Of a DNA stretch of 64,000 bases, positions 1-10,998 are shown one piece after another; position 1 is the first letter of the stretch; each line of letters begins with the position of its first letter. Made by a program: the position numbers and the translations under genes. The notes below the pieces were generated by a model, which worked only from the letters and a program-made list of their open reading frames with translations, was not told where the DNA came from and did not search any database. Source of the DNA: Anagrus nilaparvatae (lineage: Eukaryota; Arthropoda; Insecta; Hymenoptera; Mymaridae); NCBI GenBank assembly GCA_022575985.1, contig JAKSXM010000231.1, positions 21,676,501 through 21,740,500 on the forward strand, written 5' to 3'.

Positions 1-413
1 AAATACCTTAATCACCCATAAACACCTAAAAAACCCCTTTTTTTACCAAAAATTTTTGGATTTTATAGCGACAAACGTATATATTCGAAACATCTGGATT
101 ATAAATTACAATTGATGACTTAAAAATGTTAAAAAAATACCGAAAACTCCTTCCATTTATTCCAACGCGGCTTCTTGGCCGAGAAATGCAGGGCTCAATT
201 CTATAACAAAAATATAATAAGATAGGGTTTTTAGGCAATTTTCCAAATAACGCTTTCATATTGCCATTCTATTAAAATACTACCGTTTGTTCTCATTTTT
301 TTCGTATAAGTTCTACCTTTCAAATGCCGTAATCCGCAATTTTTCATCACCGATTCTCTCTTTTTTAGTAAATAAAGGGGTGTTTTCGGTGTTTAAGGGT
401 GATTAAGGTATTG
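1..413. mobile_element. Foldback/MITE element, left end of window
   Basis: Bases 3-45 (taccttaatcaccc...) are the inverted counterpart of about 370-413, so the stretch is a short terminal-inverted-repeat element whose left end may lie just outside the window. Its inner part (about 230-360, ending in ...gattctctc) resembles 20,190-20,335, so it belongs to the same dispersed family as the palindromes at 20,230 and 50,570. No coding sequence is seen. The superfamily is not assigned. Confidence 0.55.
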
Positions 414-662
414 TCGGACTCTGAGGACCTCATTTTCGAGTTTAGCGACACCGAAAACATATTAGGAAGCATAGAAAACGAATTTTGAAAAAAATTTTTG
501 TCGTTCGCACTAATTGTCGGTATTAGCCAACCACTTGAGAGCTATCCTGGGTTTGTGCAACCCCTAAATCGTTCTCAAATGAGCTGAAAATTGGTATGGG
601 ATCATTTTGTCACCTAAAATTCAACATACTTCAGGAAGAACATTTTTGGCGCACTTTTTTTT
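414..662. other. Unassigned intergenic or repeat-derived DNA
   Basis: No reading frame, RNA gene or clear repeat boundary was recognised between the foldback element and the BEL/Pao remnant. It may be further repeat sequence. Confidence 0.3.
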
Positions 663-2820
663 TTAGTGAACAACCCTAATAGATATAGAGTTAACTGATT
701 TTAATTCTGGCAGAAGATTAAGCCAATGATTTTTTAATTCGATAGGCAACTCTTGGTCCCATTTTAACTTTTTGACCCAAAGAGTTCTCATGAATATTTT
801 GCATCTGATAATGAGAGGAGATAATAATCCCAAAGGATCGTACAATTAAGCGATAGAAGATAAAAATTTTCTTTTGTTGATTTTGCTTTCAGAGTCGTCG
901 CATTTTAATGAGAAAGATAAGGTGTCGAGCTTGGGAAGGTAAGTAAGACCCAGAAGCTTGTGTTTTCCAAACAACAATTGAGAATAATCTGTGATAGATT
1001 GCAAGCAATCGATAGGTATATGTTTGAGAAGATTAGAATCATTCGAAAGCCATTTGCGCAACGGAAAACCGCCCGCCATGAGAAGATCTGTTAACTATTT
1101 TCAAGTTGATATGGCTTCGTCTTTGGAGTCTGCACCAAATAAATAATCGTCTACATACATATTTTCGAGTAAGATATTGACAATATCAGGATATCTAGAA
1201 GCTTCATCTGATGCGAGTTGTCTTAAATATCTGATTGCATGATACGAAGAACGACTGAGGCCATAAGTAACCGTGTTTAACTCACAAACACTGATGTCAT
1301 CAGTAGGTTTATTTCGCCAAAGAATGCGTTGAAATTTAAGATCATCTGGATGAATGAGAACTTGTCGATACATTTTAGCGATGTCGATAATAAAATTGAT
1401 GTTTAACTGCAAAGATGGACCAGTGTCAAGCATCTCGTTCAGAGATACAGAGTTATAACATCGCATCGAGCCATTAAAAACAGAGCGGAATTTACCAGAA
1501 TGTTGTATGATTCCGTGATGAGAAATGTTGAAAGTATTATTGTCAGAGATAAAAGTAGATAAATTGCTTATGATAGAAAGGTGCTTAAGATAATGATACT
1601 CGTCGATAAAAGTGAAATAACTATCATTTAAAGATTGATTATTTGATAATCTCGATTCGAGCCTACTGAAGGCTCCTTTGGCGATTTCTAAAGAACCTGG
1701 GAATTCTAGATTAAAACTTTTGAATGGACGTCTAACTACAAATCTCCCTGTCTCGTCTCTAGAATAAGTAGATTGAAAATGAGCTTCACAGTCTTGCTCA
1801 TCCTTTGATAAAATGATGTGATTGCTAGCATAAGGAACAGATTCAATTTCCCAGAATTTTTGCAAAGTCTCATTGAGTTGATCATTTAAAGAAGATGTGA
1901 CATCGGTGGAGTACGAGTTATTTTCTTTCTGATCAGAAACAGACTTGCTACAAGAGCCCATAAGAATCCAACCGAATGTAGTCAACTGTGCAATAGGTTC
2001 GTCATCAGCACCCTTAACGAGTCCAGGTAACAAAATTGAAGTGTACAATTCCATGCCTATAATTAATTCAACAGAAATTTTAGAAGAAAATTCTGGATCT
2101 GCCAAAGGTAATTAAGAAATATGCGTTCATTCAGACAAACAGGAAGAAGATCTTGGTTCATAAGAGGAAACTTGCCAAATATGAGAGCTTCTACTATATA
2201 AGAAATATTACAATCTAAGCGAGAAGTAATTTTAATTTGTGTTACCCCTTTTGTGCAGGTTTCAAACTACCTACTCCTGTGACTGGTTATTTACATGGTC
2301 GCCGAGGTAAATTGAGTCGCTGCACCAGATATTCAGCAATTAATTGAGCTGTAGAACAGGAATCGGTGAGAGCTCTAGCTTGTATTGATCTCCCGTACCC
2401 GTTGGAGTCGACTTCTACCAGTGCAGTTTCAAGTAATGATAGTGATTTCTGCGAAACGTGAAGCGAAGTTAGAGAAGCTGGTTTAACACTTGCTGAAGTG
2501 TCTGAAGCATCATCAGATGATAGTATGATGTTGTGACCATACAATCCAGAATCGCCATACGATTGAGCTGGCGATGACAGCACTTCATGAAGAGGATGAC
2601 GGCTCTTACACGTTTGGCATACCTTGGAACTCTTTCAATCTCGAAGAAGGTGTTTACCTAAGCAATTATAATGACTATTTAGTTTGCGAACAATTTCAAG
2701 TCTTTCAGTGGGATTGCTAGCTTTGAATTTATTACAATAAGAAATGTAATAATTATCATTGCATATGAAACATTTAAAATTATTAGTACTATTTTTGCTA
2801 TTTATATTGGCTGTTTGGAC
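663..2820 (-). pseudogene. BEL/Pao LTR-retrotransposon remnant (gag knuckle, protease, RT, A17 region)
   Basis: Minus-strand pieces occur in polyprotein order. A gag-type Cys/His knuckle region lies near 2,600-2,800 (CFICN, CNKF, CLGKH, CQTCKSRH). A DUF1758-like aspartic protease piece follows at 2,287-2,583 (ALTDSCSTAQLI replaces the usual DSGS). The 334-codon frame at 1,101-2,105 carries the Pao linker (ELIIGMELY, FGWILMGSC) and the front of the reverse transcriptase (SLQLNINFIIDIAKMYRQ, ending in VDDYLFGADS, the catalytic YVDD box). The 60-codon piece at 663-845 (MYDPLGLLSPLIIRCKIF) is the peptidase A17-like region. Stops and frame changes separate the pieces. RNase H, integrase and LTRs are not seen. 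This is a dead internal fragment, and the element normally encodes its own reverse transcription in cytoplasmic particles. Confidence 0.85.
2808..2820. repeat. Target-site duplication, left copy (13 bp)
   Basis: The sequence tggctgtttggac recurs exactly at 3,063-3,075 on the far side of a poly-A-ended insertion, which marks retroposition. A further 20+ bp tandem duplication (ttttgctatttatattggctgt) overlaps this point. Confidence 0.75.
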
Positions 2821-3062
2821 GTTTTTGCTATTTATATTGGCTGTGGATGCAAGTCAAAAGATGGAGTTCATGAATAGAACTAAATGGCCTTGAACCTGTC
2901 CTGAAGTAATGTGAAAACGATCCCGGGATAGGCTCGCATATGGTAGGAAGGGAGTGGAGTTTAGTTGGTATAGGCAAGGTAGGTCGAGTCCCACATAACT
3001 GTCAGTTCGGATGCTGATCAGTATGCGTAATGCATTTCTCCACTTCCTACGAAAAAAAAAAA
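2821..3062 (+). mobile_element. SINE-like retroposon
   Basis: This insertion of about 240 bp sits in the BEL/Pao remnant between 13 bp direct repeats and ends in an A-rich tail (3,051-3,062). The motif ggtcgagtccc near 2,968 resembles a pol III B box and taggctcgcatatgg near 2,930 a loose A box, so a tRNA-derived SINE is likely. The family is not identified. It has no coding capacity. Confidence 0.6.
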
Positions 3063-3075
3063 TGGCTGTTTGGAC
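3063..3075. repeat. Target-site duplication, right copy (13 bp)
   Basis: Exact repeat of 2,808-2,820. It is followed by an (aaaat)n-type low-complexity tract at about 3,085-3,108. Confidence 0.75.
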
Positions 3076-4629
3076 AGAAATAGGAAATAAAATAAAATAA
3101 AATAAAATCTACGACTTGAGTTATTCTGTTGACTCTTAAAAGAATTTCAATTAAAAGAAATGATGAAGTGTTGATATTAGTTGTGATGTATCAAAATTTT
3201 AATTTCTAAAAATATAAATTTTAATGATTTGTCAAGGATTTACCCATATACGAATTGTTGATAGCAGAAATTGATGAACTGATGTGCTGAGGAATCACCC
3301 AAGTATGTATTGATAATGTTGACTTGATACGAAATCTTTACGATACTTTGACGAGGAAATGCCCATATAGATATACACTTGTTGCTTTCAGCTCAAAGAT
3401 GACCTTGAGGAAAATTCCATATATATTTAAAATGTGATAATTTCAACTTGATGAAGACTTGAAAATGCAATTTATTAATTTTTAATTTTGAACTGACATA
3501 AATGCTTTCATATATTTGAAAGTAGACGCAAACACACAAACGAAAAGGAGATAAGCACGTGATAATATTAAATTCTTGCGCATTCACATGTATTTGATAT
3601 GAGTATTGCGCATCGATAAATTTTGTATCACAGAGAAACACGTGATTTTTTTTTTAATTTTAGCGAATTTTGTTTGCACATGTTTATGTATAAAAATCAC
3701 ATTTATTTTACACTTTTTAACTTGTATATTTTTAAGTTTATGGACTGTATGATTTAATTAATTATTTGACACAAATGATAAACGATTTACTGAATTTAAT
3801 AATAGTATACTGATTTTAATTAAAATATCTTTCGATAGAAAACAAATGATGAATTCAACGATGAATGCAATAAATTTTTAGATGTGATGTTAGAAAAAAA
3901 GAAAAATAGTAAAGACATTGAAAAATAAAAGTATATAAATCAAGACTTTGAGAATATTATAGTAACATTACATTAAAATTTACTTTACTTTACTTCAAAT
4001 TAGAGTAACGCTACAGTTATGTTTAATTTCTTGGAGCTTAATTGTTGGTATTACATAGGAGGGTAAATAGTAAGCTAAATTAAGCAAAAACAAACAGTTT
4101 TCCCCATGTGTATTTGTGTGACAGGTTCCTTAGAAAGCTTGAAAGCCCTTTCGCAAGCTTAATTCAGTATAAATGCTACCGTGATGAAAAATTATTTTTA
4201 ACAACGATAGTATTTTTAAATTAATCATAGGCATGAAAGTAATTTATCGATCTTATTATGTTAGTGAAATAATAGTCGTAATAATGTCAAAAATGTTCAA
4301 AAAATATAAAAATTTTTTTTAAATTCAAAGATTCAAAAAATACATTTTTCACAGTCAACAGTAAAAAAACATTCGAAAAATATACATAAAATATACAATT
4401 AAATAAAGTTATTTTAACAGATGAATCAGATGAATCTTATGAAAACATGTAAAACGTCAGATGAATCTTATAAAAACATTCAGATGATACAAGAAAATTT
4501 TTTAAAAATTTAGTACTAAATTTTCAGTAATTTAAACCTTTCTTTTATGTTTTAAAAACTAAGTATTATTATCAAAAATGATAATTTAATGTCATAATAA
4601 GATAAAAATATAGTCACTAAAATATATAA
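3076..4629. other. AT-rich intergenic region, nothing recognised
   Basis: Only short incidental frames occur here. No splice-bounded exon, RNA gene or clear inverted repeat was found. The last part runs into the foldback arm, so the outer boundary of that element is approximate. Confidence 0.4.
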
Positions 4630-5851
4630 AAATTAGTTGAATTTTGGTAAAAAGTTATGTCAGCGAAGATCAAAAACATAATCAAATGAACCTATTTTGA
4701 ATGTAATAATGGCAGAACTTACTGTCCACGGAAAAAATTTTATAGTGAAATTAAAATCATTCATACAGTTTATAACACGTAAGTGAATAGTAAGTCAATT
4801 AAACATAAAAACAGTATTAGTTTCACATTAAAAATCAGTCGGATTTTAGTAAAAATTTTTGTCACCGGAGTTTAAAAAAATAATAACATCAATATATTTT
4901 TAATATCTGAATGATACAACTTGTCACTGAGGATGTAACCGAGTAAAATTTTATTTTTAGTATAGTGAAAATCTTTTAAACAGTTTGTAAAGCGTAAGTG
5001 AGTAGTTATTTGAAAATAAAAATTTCATCTTTTTGACGATTAAAAATTAGTTAAATTTTAGTAAAAAGTTATTTCACTGTATATTTATTCGTATCGGTGT
5101 GTAAAATTAGTAAATGGACCAGCGTAGACATGGACCAACATTACTACATCTAAATGGCTTATCTGGATTTCTAATTCTATAAACTAGAAGATTTCCCATT
5201 TTCTGTGATACTCTAGAAGAGTTATAACAAGAAAAGCAATTATTTAATTATTTATGCATGATTTACCACGAGCTCTCAATAGGTTATTTTTTGAAAAGGG
5301 ATTGAAATGGTTTATAGAAGATTCAATATTTTAGTAGAGTTTCTTAAAAATTTTACTTCACGTTTGCAAAAATTATTAAAGCTTATTAAGGCTTATTAAA
5401 GCTCTTTAAATTAAGTAAACCCATGTGAATCGTAATCAATTAATTTTTGCTACTGAGGAAGAATAAACAATTAAAAAATCATATTTCGAATTGAACTATT
5501 TATTTGAAAACAAATCTGATAAATTCAGCACTTGTTTTGTTTTTAAGCATATTTTATGAATATAGTTATCTGATAAAATAAGCTAAAATTCTTTACAATT
5601 TTGATAAATCTGAGTACCTTTCTAGTAGATCCCAAATTTTGACTTTTTTGAGTTTTTTATTTTTAAATGAAATGTTTAGACTAGAGCTTAATAATGAAAC
5701 ATCTTTATTTGAAGAGATTTGAAGAGCCTTTTTATTGCTCATAATTAATCAAACACTCAAACTTTTGAGTATATGATTAATTTGTTTCCAAACCATAAAG
5801 GGTAGTTGATTAATTCTGAAGGAGAAATTCCACTGGAAATACAATCAGCTC
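4630..5851 (+). repeat. Left arm of a large foldback element, with internal subrepeats
   Basis: This arm is the imperfect inverted counterpart of 8,189-9,100. For example, ccacggaaaaaattttatagtg near 4,728 pairs with the cactataatattttttccgtgg region near 8,935, and the inner ends (5,755-5,851 and 8,189-8,285) match closely. The arm contains about three tandem units of roughly 110-200 bp, each with a cagtttataaa/gcgtaagtgaatag motif and a ttagtaaaaa..tca motif, as in Foldback/Galileo-type arms. About 325 bp (4,936-5,260) has no partner in the right arm. Confidence 0.7.
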
Positions 5852-7010
5852 CATATGCAAAATGCTCCATATGCGATTTTTGAAGCATCTGCAAAATTAA
5901 GTAGCTCAAATTCATGCTTTAGCGAGAGCAGGTCCATAGAAATAACTCCCGCAAGCACCTTGATCGCCGACTCGGATACGCTTCGGTACGCACATGCGAT
6001 CCGAAGTGCTCCTTGTCTTTCTTCTTCAGAGATTCTTTTGCAGTACATTGTCATCTGGTTGGTGTCCGCCCATATCTGTGCTCTATATAGCAAGATAGAG
6101 TTGACCGTTAGAAGCTTTTGCCTTCCCGATCTAGGCCCGCCATTATTTACCATTAACCACGCCAGGTACGACGTCACCTTAGCAGCCTTTTCGTGTGACT
6201 TCTTTAACTGGGCACTGAAGGTCAGTTTGTTTTCAAGCAAGTCCCTCAGATATCTTACGTGTGGTAGATGTAGTAGAAATCGTGTTAGGATTCCCATTAT
6301 AGTCTAATCTTATATCGATTTCGGTAGGAACTCCTCAACGGGTCAGCAAAACAATCTCCGTTTTTTGAATTGCCAGCTGGAGCCCGTGTTCCTCCATCCA
6401 CCAACTAATTAAGTTCACCTCCCTCCTCATATACACGACATCGTAAACAGGCTTGATGGAGCCGATCGTGGAATGCCCTTCACGAAATCCATACTGTCGG
6501 CCATAAAGACCCTTCTTGTCCGCAATTGTTCTTCTGAGCCTAGAGCGAAGCATGCTCTCCATCATTTTGCCAATACTGTTTAGCACACACAATGCTCTGT
6601 AAGAGGACGGAGATTATGGTACTTTTTCGGAATGGTCCCCGAGGTCAAACACGCGTTAAACATGTCGAACAGGATACCAGGGAATATCTTTGCTGCTATT
6701 ATTCCACTGGTATTCCGCTCGGTTCCGGTATCTTCTAATTTTTCATAGAATTGTTGGTCTCGAGCATCTCTGCTTCGATGAACAGTGGAACTTCATCCCT
6801 CAGAACAGCCTGCTTCTGGTGTTTGATGATCTGCTGATCAGGAAACAGAGAATTTACTATTCTTTTGGTCGCGTCCGCATCCATTGCACTGTCAGATCTC
6901 GGATTAAGTTTGCGTATGACAATTTTGTACCCAAAACCCCAGGGATAATTGTTAACTTCCTCTTGTAGTGAACTTAAGTAGCGCTCCCTGCTGAGGTGAA
7001 TGGCTTATGA
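5845..7010 (-). pseudogene. R1-type LINE ORF2 fragment with internal deletion
   Basis: Minus-strand pieces match the R1-type LINE at 55,920-59,872 in order. They are the linker before the RT (NNYPWGFGYKIVIRKL near 6,930; compare NEPWGLGFKIVTKKL), the RT fingers (KKGLYGRQYGFREGHSTIGS, 6,335-6,592), then a jump directly to the post-palm WWMEEHGLQLAIQKTEIVL, and the C-terminal part (5,845-6,297: LTFSAQLKKSHEKAAKVTSYL...GALRIACAYRSVSE). The palm with the catalytic YADD box is deleted, so it cannot encode an active RT. It lies inside the foldback element at 4,630-9,100. Confidence 0.8.
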
Positions 7011-7129
7011 GAACTTATGCTTAGTGTCCTTAAAAGCCTGAGAAAGCTCGGAAGCTTTCAGCCGAATTCGCGCTCTGTGCGAAATCCTGTGGGCCCGTTG
7101 GCACCTTCGACGAAGGTCTGCAATTTCCT

Positions 7130-7331
7130 GTGTCCCCTAGTAAACCCAACGACAACCACTGACATTGTCATACACAAAACATCCTTTAACCAAAAAATGG
7201 CAGCTTATAATTCACTAATACACAGAGCATTGTCAATTCCTATGGACATAACAGATTATAATGATGAAATAATTATTAAAAATCTTATTTCTAAAAATAA
7301 TGAATATAATAATTTTAGTAAATTTAATTAA
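7130..7331 (+). pseudogene. Penelope-like RT thumb/C-terminal fragment
   Basis: The plus frame contains HKTSFNQKMAAYNSLIHRAL followed by SIPMDITDYNDEI and NLISKNNEYN. This resembles the conserved HK.AA.NS...R.L..P.....Y..E...I..IA..NGY block near the end of Penelope-like and related RTs. The first 37 residues of the frame overlap antisense LINE sequence and are not part of it. No catalytic region or endonuclease domain is present. It is a small relic. Confidence 0.5.
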
Positions 7332-7529
7332 TCAAATAACAAAAAAACATAAATATAAAAAAGAAAACACAATAGTTAAATGCACGTTTATGCAGTTCAA
7401 TGGACGTTTTGCATTAGTTAAGTTACCGCCCTTAAAAGTGGCCCCCTTTCCTTGCAAATAAAAGCTCCAATATTCATTTTCTAGTACCTCAAGGGTTTTG
7501 GAACAACGTAAGCTCTAAAAACAACCCTG

Positions 7530-8188
7530 CACAGAGAAACCCAAATACTCGCTGCGGAGAGCGACCGTCCGCGGCAGCGCTCTTTCTAATTTTTGACAGC
7601 GTTGCTCTTGGTTTTGTTACTGCAGTATTCACAAAATTATCCTTCGCTGCAATGAATTTTTAGATTCACCGCAGCGAAGTTTTTTTTTACAAAATCATTT
7701 ACAGTAATTAAATAATTTTAAAAACCGACAATTCAACCCATTCATTTTCTCTGATATTAAAGAGTTTTGAGTGACAAAAAAAATGCATAAAATTTGTTAT
7801 AAACGCAATTAAAATTGATTAATTATTTTAAAAAAATTTGTTATATTATTCATTATCTTTTTTTTCATGTTTATTTTTCATGATAACTTTTGATGTTAAC
7901 CCATTCTGATAAAATACATGTTAAAACATATTTTAAAAACTGATGTTAAAATAAAATTTTATAGCTCCGAACTCCAAAAAAATAATAACTAAAAAAAAAA
8001 ACACATCTACAAATAACGAAAAAAACACTACAGCCACATTAAAATTATTCACGGCAGTAGTTGTAAATTACAACAGCAGCGCTCGCAAACTGTGAAAGCA
8101 GCTATCAAAAAATTCATCAGAGCGGCGTCTAAATTTGTGTTCGCAGTGGAGGCCCGTTCACCGCAGCAAGTATTTGGGTTTCTCTGTG
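7530..8188. mobile_element. CACTA-like MITE (659 bp)
   Basis: The termini are inverted repeats: cacagagaaacccaaatact at 7,530-7,549 and its complement ending at 8,188. They are flanked by tg at both sides (7,528-7,529 and 8,189-8,190). CAC...GTG ends with a 2 bp duplication fit the CMC/CACTA group, but other DNA transposons cannot be excluded. Subterminal repeats containing gcagcg/cgctgc occur at both ends. No transposase frame is present. Confidence 0.6.
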
Positions 8189-9100
8189 TGCTGATTGTGT
8201 TTTCAGTGGAATTTCTCCTTCATAGTTAATCAACCACCCTTTATGGTTTGGAAACAAATTAATCATATGCTCAAAAGTTTGAGTGTTTGATTAATTATGA
8301 GGAATAAAAAGGCTCTTCAAATTAAAGATGCTTTATCATAATGCTCTAGTCTAATCATTTCATTTAAAAATAAAAAACTCAAAAAAGTCAAAATTTGGGA
8401 TCTGCTAGAAAGGTACTCAGATTTGTCAAAGTTGTTAAGAATTTCAGCGTATTTTATCGGATTTATTCATAAAATATGCTTAAAATCAAAACAAGTACTG
8501 AATAAATCAGATTTGTTTTCAAATAAATGGTTCAATTTGAAATATGATTTTTTAATTGTTTATTCTTCCTCAGTAGCAGAAATTAATAGTTTACGATTCA
8601 CATGGGTTTACTTAATTCAAATAGCTTATTACAAACGTGAAGTAAAATTTCTAAGAAACTATACTAAAATATTGAATCTTCTTTAAACTATTTCAATCCC
8701 TTTTTAAAAGATAACCTATTGAGAGTTCGTGATAGAATTTCTTGGCGACATTAAGTTGTGTCATTCAGATATTAAAAAAATGTTGATTTGATTATTTTTT
8801 TAAACTCCACTGACAAAAATTTTTACTGAAATCAGACTAATTTAAAAAGTTAAGCGAATACTATTTTAATGTTTGATTGACTATTCATATACCTGTTATA
8901 AACTGTTTGAATGATTTTAATTTCACTATAATATTTTTTCCGTGGACAGTAACTTCTGTCATTATTACATTCAAAATAGGTTCATTTGACTATATTTTTG
9001 ATCTTCACTGAAATAAGTTTTTACCAAAATCATCTTTTTACCAAAATCATCTTTTTATCATCAAACGAATGCTATTTTTATGTTTAAATGACTATAAGTG
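8189..9100 (-). repeat. Right arm of the large foldback element
   Basis: Inverted counterpart of 4,630-5,851, with a deletion of about 325 bp relative to it. The outermost part carries a small tandem duplication (accaaaatcatctttttaccaaaatcatc near 9,030). The frame at 8,423-8,686 is incidental. Confidence 0.7.
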
Positions 9101-9532
9101 TACAATGAAAATATAGTTTTTTGTCAATTTTGAATATTCATAAATTAAAGGATTTTAGGTTAAAATTGATTAAATTAAGGCTGTTATTAAATTGTTTATT
9201 ATTAATTATATACAATTATTTTTCAAAAAAAAAAAAAAATTTTTAATAAAAAATAAAATGATTTTCATTTTGAATTTAAAAAATTTATATTCTATTATTT
9301 TGTTATTTTATTATTTTGATCATTTAAATCATTTTTAAAATATAACTCAAAAAATTATAATAAATGTTTTAAATTATTGATTACTTACATACAAGTAAAA
9401 TTTTAATTTTTAATGAAGTGTATTATAAATAAAAGAAAATTTTAAAGGTTAATAAAAATGAATAATTTATTAACCATAACAAATTTTACATAACTTAGAG
9501 AAAATTTTTAAAACTCTGGAAAAAACTAGATA
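9101..9532. other. AT-rich intergenic region
   Basis: Nothing recognised apart from long A and T runs. Confidence 0.4.
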
Positions 9533-9772
9533 TTAAAGATGACGTTTTTGATTAATCAAGTCTTGTAATCTGCAACGTTTTCTGCTGCGCTCCTTCCCCC
9601 ACGGTAAAAGGAAAGTATCCTCACATGAGCGCCTCGCACAAATCAGGTGATCAAAAGGAGAAAATGGTGCTTGCTGAAAGATGGTGTAAATGAATGAGAT
9701 GCCAACTAATAGCATTAAAGGGATGCGCCGATGTGACGGAAATTGAACCCGACCTTATCAGATGAAGAAAAA
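9533..9772 (-). repeat. Possible 5'-truncated SINE or other GC-richer repeat
   Basis: This patch has visibly higher GC than its surroundings. On the minus strand it begins with ggtcgggttcaatttccg, a pol III B-box-like motif, but a proper A box is absent because a perfect hairpin abuts it. The identification is weak. Confidence 0.25.
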
Positions 9773-9833
9773 AATAGTATATTATGTATCAAGCACTAGC
9801 TCACACTAGTGCTTGATACATAATATACTATTT
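9772..9833. repeat. Perfect 28 bp inverted repeat with 6 nt loop
   Basis: The left arm 9,772-9,799 and right arm 9,806-9,833 are exactly complementary around the loop ctcaca. The arm contains agtatattatgtatcaagca. No T-tract or other terminator context was found, so a small palindromic mobile element or recent inversion product is as likely as an RNA structure. Confidence 0.85.
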
Positions 9834-9839
9834 GTAAGC

Positions 9840-10289
9840 ATGAGTGCTCGGCGAAGCCTACTCATAAAAAAACAACGCCTACTCGTTCAACAAACGAGTG
9901 CAAAAAAATCTTTACATCGAAATTTACGCCCGGGAGGGCAAAAAATCTTAATTTTGAATTCAGGAAGAAGCCACCGTCTTGAAAAATCCCGATTCCATTC
10001 CCTTTTCTTTTTTCTTTCATAAAATTTACAATAAATTCTTCACAATAAATAATTCTTAAAGTAATTTCAATGATGTGTATTTAAAAAAAAAAATAAGCAA
10101 TTAGAATAACTGTTATAGAGCGCCTTGAGCACAAGCTTTTTTGACGAGACGAAAAATTATAAACGTTATTTTTCACTTTTATAAATTTTTCACTTTCTTT
10201 ATTTTAATCTTATTTTACAAGGGATGCCAGGTATTTAATAAAAGGTTTAAATAAAGATAAACACTAATTGCGGAAATAATATTTATTTA
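9840..10289. other. Unassigned region
   Basis: A 69-codon frame (9,813-10,022) starts inside the hairpin and has no recognisable similarity. The GC-richer stretch cgcccgggagggc near 9,925 may be repeat-derived. No gene is claimed. Confidence 0.3.
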
Positions 10290-10515
10290 TTTAGGAAAGA
10301 TTTTTTAGTAAAATGAAAATATTTAGAACAGTTTATAAAGCGTAAATGAATATTCATTTGAACATCAAATAGCGTCCGTTTGAAGCTAAAAATTAGTTGA
10401 ATTTATTAAAAATTTAAATCAGCGAATTTTAAAAAAATTTATCACTAAAAGTCACTTAAATATTTAAAATAGGTTGCTTATGACTAAAAAATTATAGTCG
10501 TTTGAATACATTTTA
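10290..10515 (+). repeat. Solo subrepeat of the foldback-arm family
   Basis: The stretch contains agtttataaagcgtaaatga followed by attcatttgaa and ttagttgaattt...aaatcagcgaat. These follow the order and spacing of the units in the arm at 4,630-5,100, so the family is dispersed beyond the intact foldback. Confidence 0.55.
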
Positions 10516-10871
10516 TATGTACAAAATACTACCGGATACTTGTTTAAATTTAAAAAAAGGTTTAATATTTTAATCACGAGCAGCTCTATTATGTAAGGAA
10601 ACTACTTTAAAATATTTTTTTTAATATTTCGTATAACATTTCAATAAATTTAAACCCCTTTGTGCAAATATTTCAAAATGTCCTTTTTTTTATACCTGGA
10701 GCTGATATTTTTTGGTCGGTTTTTTTTTTCCTACTGTGCGTTACTTGCTCTATGAATATTGCGCGTGACGCCGAAGTCCAGAGCTGAAACCAAAATGCTC
10801 GTTTTGCAAAGAAAACGGCGTGGTCTTCTTTTACACCGCCGTGCGGCTGACACTATATAGTATATATTGTC

Positions 10872-10998
10872 ACGAGTGACGATACAATGCCTTTATCATA
10901 GTATGGCGAAAAAAGAAAAAATAAACAATAATATGTTTTAGATTATTTTTTTTCTCGTCATGCTATAATGAAAGGCTTTGTATCAAACGAGTGGCGAT
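10872..10998. repeat. Imperfect palindrome (MITE-like)
   Basis: The left arm gagtgacgatacaatgccttt..atagtatggcga pairs imperfectly with the right arm ctcgtcatgctataatgaaa..ttgtatcaaacgagtggcg. The loop is AT-rich. No duplication at the flanks could be fixed. Confidence 0.5.

Noticed and set aside
5855..6307. 150-codon plus-strand frame
   Set aside because: It is the mirror of the minus-strand R1-type LINE C-terminal frame, which has clear homology to 59,200-59,500. The plus frame has none.
6690..6968. 92-codon plus-strand frame
   Set aside because: Antisense to the LINE linker region; no recognisable motifs.
8100..8130. CUGAUGA on the minus strand (possible hammerhead)
   Set aside because: No GAAAC at suitable distance and no stem I or stem II pairing around it.
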